This document shows, in pieces, positions 14,167 through 17,460 of a DNA stretch of 17,460 nucleotides; the stretch's first letter is position 1; each line of letters opens with the position of its first letter. The stretch comes from Bacteroidales bacterium (lineage in GTDB: Bacteria > Bacteroidota > Bacteroidia > Bacteroidales > Muribaculaceae), in the NCBI GenBank assembly GCA_900755985.1, contig CAAEIL010000050.1:1-17460 (forward strand), in the 5' to 3' direction. The notes beneath the pieces were generated by a model. The model ran no database searches, had not been told where the DNA came from, and saw only the letters and a list, made by a program, of their open reading frames with translations. The position numbers and the translations under genes were made by a program.

Positions 14167-16569
14167 TTATCTGATAATGACTTTCCGGGTCTTGTTGCCG
14201 TTTTTGAGTATATAGAGACCGGGGGCGGGAGTGTCTGTTGCGGGACGGCCCTGAAGGTCGTAGAGCGTGCCGCCGACTTCGTTGTCGACAATGATGGCAT
14301 CGACACCCTGGTCATCTTTGGCGACAGTGACATCAATCTGATAGATCACATTATTGTTTGCGACCAGTGCAAGGTAATATTTACCGGGAGCAAGATCTGC
14401 AGGGCACGTACAGTTGGCGGTGTACTTACGTTCTTTACCGGTAGCGGGAACCGCCAGAGTCTTTGTGCCGACTGTAGCTTTGGGAGTAAGATAGCCCTCT
14501 TCTGCGGCATCCACGCATAACATAAGAGTTGTGCTTAAGCTTTCGGTAGATGTACCGTTGTTCTTGGCTGTAATTTCCACAGTAAAGGCTTTGCCAAGGA
14601 CAATCGGATCGGCAGTGCAAGCCATCTTGGTAACCTCGACCTGCGAGGGTTTTACTATATCAAGTTTAGCTCCTGCAATCAAAATCATCTTATCAGAATC
14701 AAACACTGCACAAACATATTCTCCGGCGGTAATATCATCGTCAACGGTTCCGGTGAATGTAACTTTTTTGGTCTCACCGGCTTTCAAGGAAACTTCCTGT
14801 GGTACGTAAGTGCTTAAGATATTACCTTCATCACTGACCACAGCAGCTGCAAGATTAACTGTGCCATCGGTCGAGGTGGGATTGGTTATCTCAACAGACA
14901 TCTCAAAATCTTCACCGATAATCCAAGGTAAAAACGGAGTTTTCCAATCACCGAAAGTCCAATTCTCAGCAATGGACTCATTGTCTGGTTCGGCCGAGCC
15001 ACCGGGACGTTCGGACGAGGGACCCTGAACGCATGTCACAGTCGAACCGGCGATGGTGACTTCGATATACTGGGGGTTGTAGGGGTCTATCTTCATGGGA
15101 AGCCATTCGGAAGTGCCTGCGATGCGATAGACGGGCGCAAGTTTGTATTTGCCGTCGGCGACACTCGATGCGATATTGCAGGCAAGAGTCTGCATACCAT
15201 AAAGCGACATCAATGACTGATTGCTAAAAACAGCGGTGTATTGTGTCTTGTTGGATGCATCGGTAAGGGAGTAGCCTATATCGAACGAACCCGTACGTGA
15301 CGAATAGTTAAGGAAATAGCCCTGAGAACCGGCAGATAAAGTAATGTTGCGGCCCGTAGCTTTAGCTGAAAGTTTACCACCATATACAGCCATCCATGCG
15401 GCGGGAGCAACCGACCCGGCGACCGGGGGCTGAACACCGAGTATGGCATCCTGGTCGAGCGTGAAGCCGTCGCTGTTGCCGCCGGCACCCATGCCGTCGG
15501 GGACGAGCGATGTCATAGCGTAGTAGCCATCGTATGCGCCACTCCAGCCCCAGTTAAAGTGGAATTTTCCGTCCTCAACTCTATAACCGTCGCAGATGAA
15601 CTGGTGGCCGCCGTCAGAGCCTGAGCCACCATAGATGACGGGACGTTTTTTGGAAAGCTCGTCATAAATCAGATTCTCCCAGTCTTCGTTGAGGTAGAAT
15701 GTACGGTAGTAGATTTCGACGCCTTTGTCATATTTAAAGTTATTGACAAGAGCGGGGATAATACTCTGAGTCTGAGCGCCCGATGAACTTGTGCCATAAT
15801 TCATCTTAACAGAGTACCCAACAGCCTGCATCAGATAAGCTACGGCGTCTTTCTGCGCGTCTGTTGCCGTAGCGGTATACTGGTCAAGCATATTTTTCCA
15901 GTCGAAAGATTTATTGTCAAGAGTGAGACCGAGGGTACGGTTGTTGTATTTGGTCGAGACATAACCGGTGCCACATTCTGGGTAGTTGTAGTACTTCATG
16001 GCTATAGCGGTGGCGGTGGCAACGCATCCGGTGTATGTTCCGGCGGGACAGAGAGCATTATAAGGCGAATCCTGATCCCAGTAAATTTTTATAAATGGTT
16101 CAATGTCGGTTTTGGCCGCTGTCTTGTATGAGCCTTTGATGTCGCCCTTGAGCGGCATGCCTTTGAGTCCGTTGACAGGTGTGAGCGTCGGTGTTGTGGC
16201 AATTGTAGGCTGAGGTGCCTCGGATTCGTAATAGGCGATGGCTTTGCCAACCTTGCCCAGCCACCACTGCAACTGCTCGGGCATGGGGGTATCAGCGCTG
16301 ACCGGACGGTCGAGTGTACCTATAACAGGAAGTATCAGGTCGCTGGCCGACAGAATCATAGCTGAAGTTTTTGACGAGTATACGTAATAAGTGGTCATTC
16401 CATTGTAGTCGCCCGTGGCAATAAGCTTTGGTGTCGACCGGACCACGGCTTTTGCCTGCTGCGATTTTGACGAGTTAACGCGGGCAAGAGCTTCTTCAGG
16501 GCTGAGTGTGCGTGCAAAGCCCGGAACGAGAGCGAGCAGAGCGGCTGCGCTAAGTAGAAGTTTTTTCAT
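14167..16569 (-). CDS. Secreted C10-family cysteine protease (streptopain-like)
   Basis: 800 residues. A signal peptide (1 to about 19) is followed by a propeptide region beginning TLSPEEALARV, ending before the mature domain near DIEPFIKIYWDQDSPYN. The catalytic domain has GTYTGCVATATAIAMKYY with nucleophile Cys182, GGHQFICDGY with His322, and FNWGWSGAYDGYY (338-350), the Trp motif of C10 proteases. Past about 380 lie beta-rich domains, including CARDB-like repeats (FEMSVEITNPTS near 560; FTVEITAKNNGTS near 668). The tail LYDLQGRPATDTPAPGLYIL with KVIIR resembles a type IX secretion sorting domain. It would be secreted or surface-attached and degrade host or dietary protein. It is much longer than streptopain (about 400) because of the C-terminal modules. 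No inhibitor gene is adjacent. The active-site residues are intact. Confidence 0.9.
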   Translation of the reverse strand: MKKLLLSAAALLALVPGFARTLSPEEALARVNSSKSQQAKAVVRSTPKLIATGDYNGMTTYYVYSSKTSAMILSASDLILPVIGTLDRPVSADTPMPEQLQWWLGKVGKAIAYYESEAPQPTIATTPTLTPVNGLKGMPLKGDIKGSYKTAAKTDIEPFIKIYWDQDSPYNALCPAGTYTGCVATATAIAMKYYNYPECGTGYVSTKYNNRTLGLTLDNKSFDWKNMLDQYTATATDAQKDAVAYLMQAVGYSVKMNYGTSSSGAQTQSIIPALVNNFKYDKGVEIYYRTFYLNEDWENLIYDELSKKRPVIYGGSGSDGGHQFICDGYRVEDGKFHFNWGWSGAYDGYYAMTSLVPDGMGAGGNSDGFTLDQDAILGVQPPVAGSVAPAAWMAVYGGKLSAKATGRNITLSAGSQGYFLNYSSRTGSFDIGYSLTDASNKTQYTAVFSNQSLMSLYGMQTLACNIASSVADGKYKLAPVYRIAGTSEWLPMKIDPYNPQYIEVTIAGSTVTCVQGPSSERPGGSAEPDNESIAENWTFGDWKTPFLPWIIGEDFEMSVEITNPTSTDGTVNLAAAVVSDEGNILSTYVPQEVSLKAGETKKVTFTGTVDDDITAGEYVCAVFDSDKMILIAGAKLDIVKPSQVEVTKMACTADPIVLGKAFTVEITAKNNGTSTESLSTTLMLCVDAAEEGYLTPKATVGTKTLAVPATGKERKYTANCTCPADLAPGKYYLALVANNNVIYQIDVTVAKDDQGVDAIIVDNEVGGTLYDLQGRPATDTPAPGLYILKNGNKTRKVIIR

Positions 16570-16978
16570 TTGCTATATTAATTAATGTGTAAAGATTAAA
16601 CACCAGAATTGAGCTACGAGTGCACCTTTGTCGTGATAGTACCTTATAATTCTTTACATTTGGAGCAGGGTATTGTTCTGTGGGCAGAAATCACACCTTG
16701 CCGACTGATGTGGAACACCGACGCTGTTTATTTCGCATTTGTGCGGTAAAATTACTTTTTTATTTTCACGCTGACAAATTTTTTGCAAAATTTTATTTTT
16801 TTCAATAAAAATTCTTGTAGTCCGTCTGTTTTTTCACTAATTTCGAGGTGCAAAAATATCAAAAAGCATCACTCATTGCCGGAGCGCCGACACAATACCA
16901 CCGGGCTGATTGCAGCCTGTATCGAGTCGTCTGTCCGCATCCGGCCAACTTGCATACTACACCTCTGATAAAAACATT
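16570..16978. other. Long AT-rich divergent intergenic region
   Basis: 409 bases between the divergent C10 protease and TraB-family genes. It holds AT-rich runs around 16745-16815. On the minus strand TATTTTTG (16858-16851) fits TAnnTTTG and could drive the protease with a leader of about 275 nt, but lacks a matched -33 box. On the plus strand TACATTTG (16655-16662) also fits, with TTTG 24 nt upstream, which is too far. I see no convincing tRNA, riboswitch or conserved small protein here; a 61-codon plus-strand ORF at 16783-16968 has no recognisable features. Confidence 0.4.
16815..16845 (+). promoter_or_regulatory. Possible promoter of the TraB/GumN-family gene
   Basis: TTG (16815-16817) followed after 20 nt by TAATTTCG (16838-16845), one mismatch from TAnnTTTG. 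It would give a leader of about 125 nt to ATG 16979. Confidence 0.35.
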
Positions 16979-17460
16979 ATGCAAACAAGAAATATTTTAT
17001 CGGTGCGGGGATTTGCCTTAATCCTCGTTTTAATTCTCATAAGCGCCGCGCGCCCACAAGCCGGGGCGCAGCTGCTATGGCGCGTCGACCTGCCGATAGC
17101 CAAACAGCCATCGTACATACTCGGCACCATGCACATCGCCGACATTTCGCTGACCGACAGCATCGAAGGCTTTAAGCAGGCTTTCGGCAATGCCGAAGCA
17201 GTTATCGGCGAACTTTCGCTTGACGATTTTCAGGAGATGACGGGCAATCCCGCGATAATGCAGCAAGCCTCTACACTTCGTGGAGACACAACACTCACAT
17301 CACTTGTCGGAAGCACCTATATTCAGCCACTCGATTCGCTGTGCCTCAAGTATACGGGGGTGCCACTCTCGGCTTTCGACCACTTTGTACCCAACATGCT
17401 GAGCATGATAATAGAGCTAAGACAGCTGATGGAACACCCGGACAGCCGGCAGCCGACACA
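16979..17460 (+). CDS. TraB/GumN-family protein (3' partial)
   Basis: The frame is open from ATG 16979 to the window end (160 codons), so the C-terminus is missing. A hydrophobic N-terminal segment, FALILVLILISAA, ending near RPQAGAQ suggests a signal peptide. It is followed directly by the TraB/GumN start LLWRVDLPIAKQPSYILGTMHIADISL, where GTMH fits the family GTxH motif. Further family-like features are the acidic EAVIGELSLDD and the helical segment FDHFVPNMLSMIIELRQL. Bacterial members are periplasmic or surface proteins related to the erythromycin-esterase/TIKI fold; several are thought to be metallopeptidases, but the function is unproven here. It is divergent from the C10 protease gene. 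Second-half catalytic residues cannot be checked. Confidence 0.82.
   Translation, partial: MQTRNILSVRGFALILVLILISAARPQAGAQLLWRVDLPIAKQPSYILGTMHIADISLTDSIEGFKQAFGNAEAVIGELSLDDFQEMTGNPAIMQQASTLRGDTTLTSLVGSTYIQPLDSLCLKYTGVPLSAFDHFVPNMLSMIIELRQLMEHPDSRQPT

Noticed and set aside
16783..16968. 61-codon ORF in the protease/TraB spacer
   Set aside because: Starts in an AT-rich run, has no recognisable features, and overlaps the likely leader of the TraB-family gene.
1..17460. CRISPR arrays, tRNA/rRNA genes, prophage or defence modules
   Set aside because: No spaced direct repeats, tRNA-like T-loop sequences, rRNA segments or recognisable defence/phage genes were seen on either strand.

Overview
The window looks like a chromosomal segment of a gut Bacteroidales bacterium, most likely from the Muribaculaceae or a close relative. 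Several features point there. Promoters repeatedly have the Bacteroidetes form TTTG - about 20 nt - TAnnTTTG. There is a BtuB/BtuG-type surface cobalamin uptake operon. Lipoproteins have acidic residues right after the lipobox cysteine, two secreted proteins end in type IX-secretion-like tails, and a GIN-domain protein and a C10 (streptopain-like) protease are present. The assignment is from gene content only; no rRNA or other marker gene is present.

Layout. 1-1936 (+): the end of a nucleotide-sugar pathway, with a two-domain FdtA/WxcM-type cupin (cut by the window start) followed 1 nt later by a DegT-family aminotransferase, likely feeding O-antigen or capsule synthesis. 1945-2514 (-): a cysteine-rich DUF2284 protein, convergent with the aminotransferase. 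2664-7523 (-): a cobalamin uptake operon made of promoter, cobalamin riboswitch, leader hairpin, btuB, btuG and a broken third gene. The third gene is a DUF5074 beta-propeller pseudogene carrying an in-frame stop and a frameshift, and its 5' part is replaced by an ISAs1-family transposase remnant. 7637-8239 (-): an uncharacterised lipoprotein. 8584-8754 (+): a 56-residue 2[4Fe-4S] ferredoxin. 8890-11172 (-): a GIN-domain exported protein followed by a polysaccharide flippase. 11443-13837 (-): an AlsT-type sodium:amino-acid symporter followed by lgt. 14167-16569 (-): a large secreted C10 cysteine protease. 16979-end (+): the start of a TraB/GumN-family protein, cut by the window end.

How the genes work together. 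In the btu locus the riboswitch would lower expression when cobalamin is plentiful, BtuG would capture cobalamin at the cell surface, and BtuB would import it using TonB energy. Lgt lipidates lipoproteins, so it would act on BtuG and the unknown lipoprotein, though its operon partner is a transporter. The cupin/aminotransferase pair and the flippase both belong to surface glycan biology but lie in separate transcription units.

I see no CRISPR array, tRNA, rRNA, phage or plasmid replication module, and no clear multi-gene system of unknown type. The most unusual items are the cupin whose first domain has lost its active-site histidines, the decay of the third btu gene, the hairpin between riboswitch and btuB, and a repeated half-site upstream of the ferredoxin promoter.
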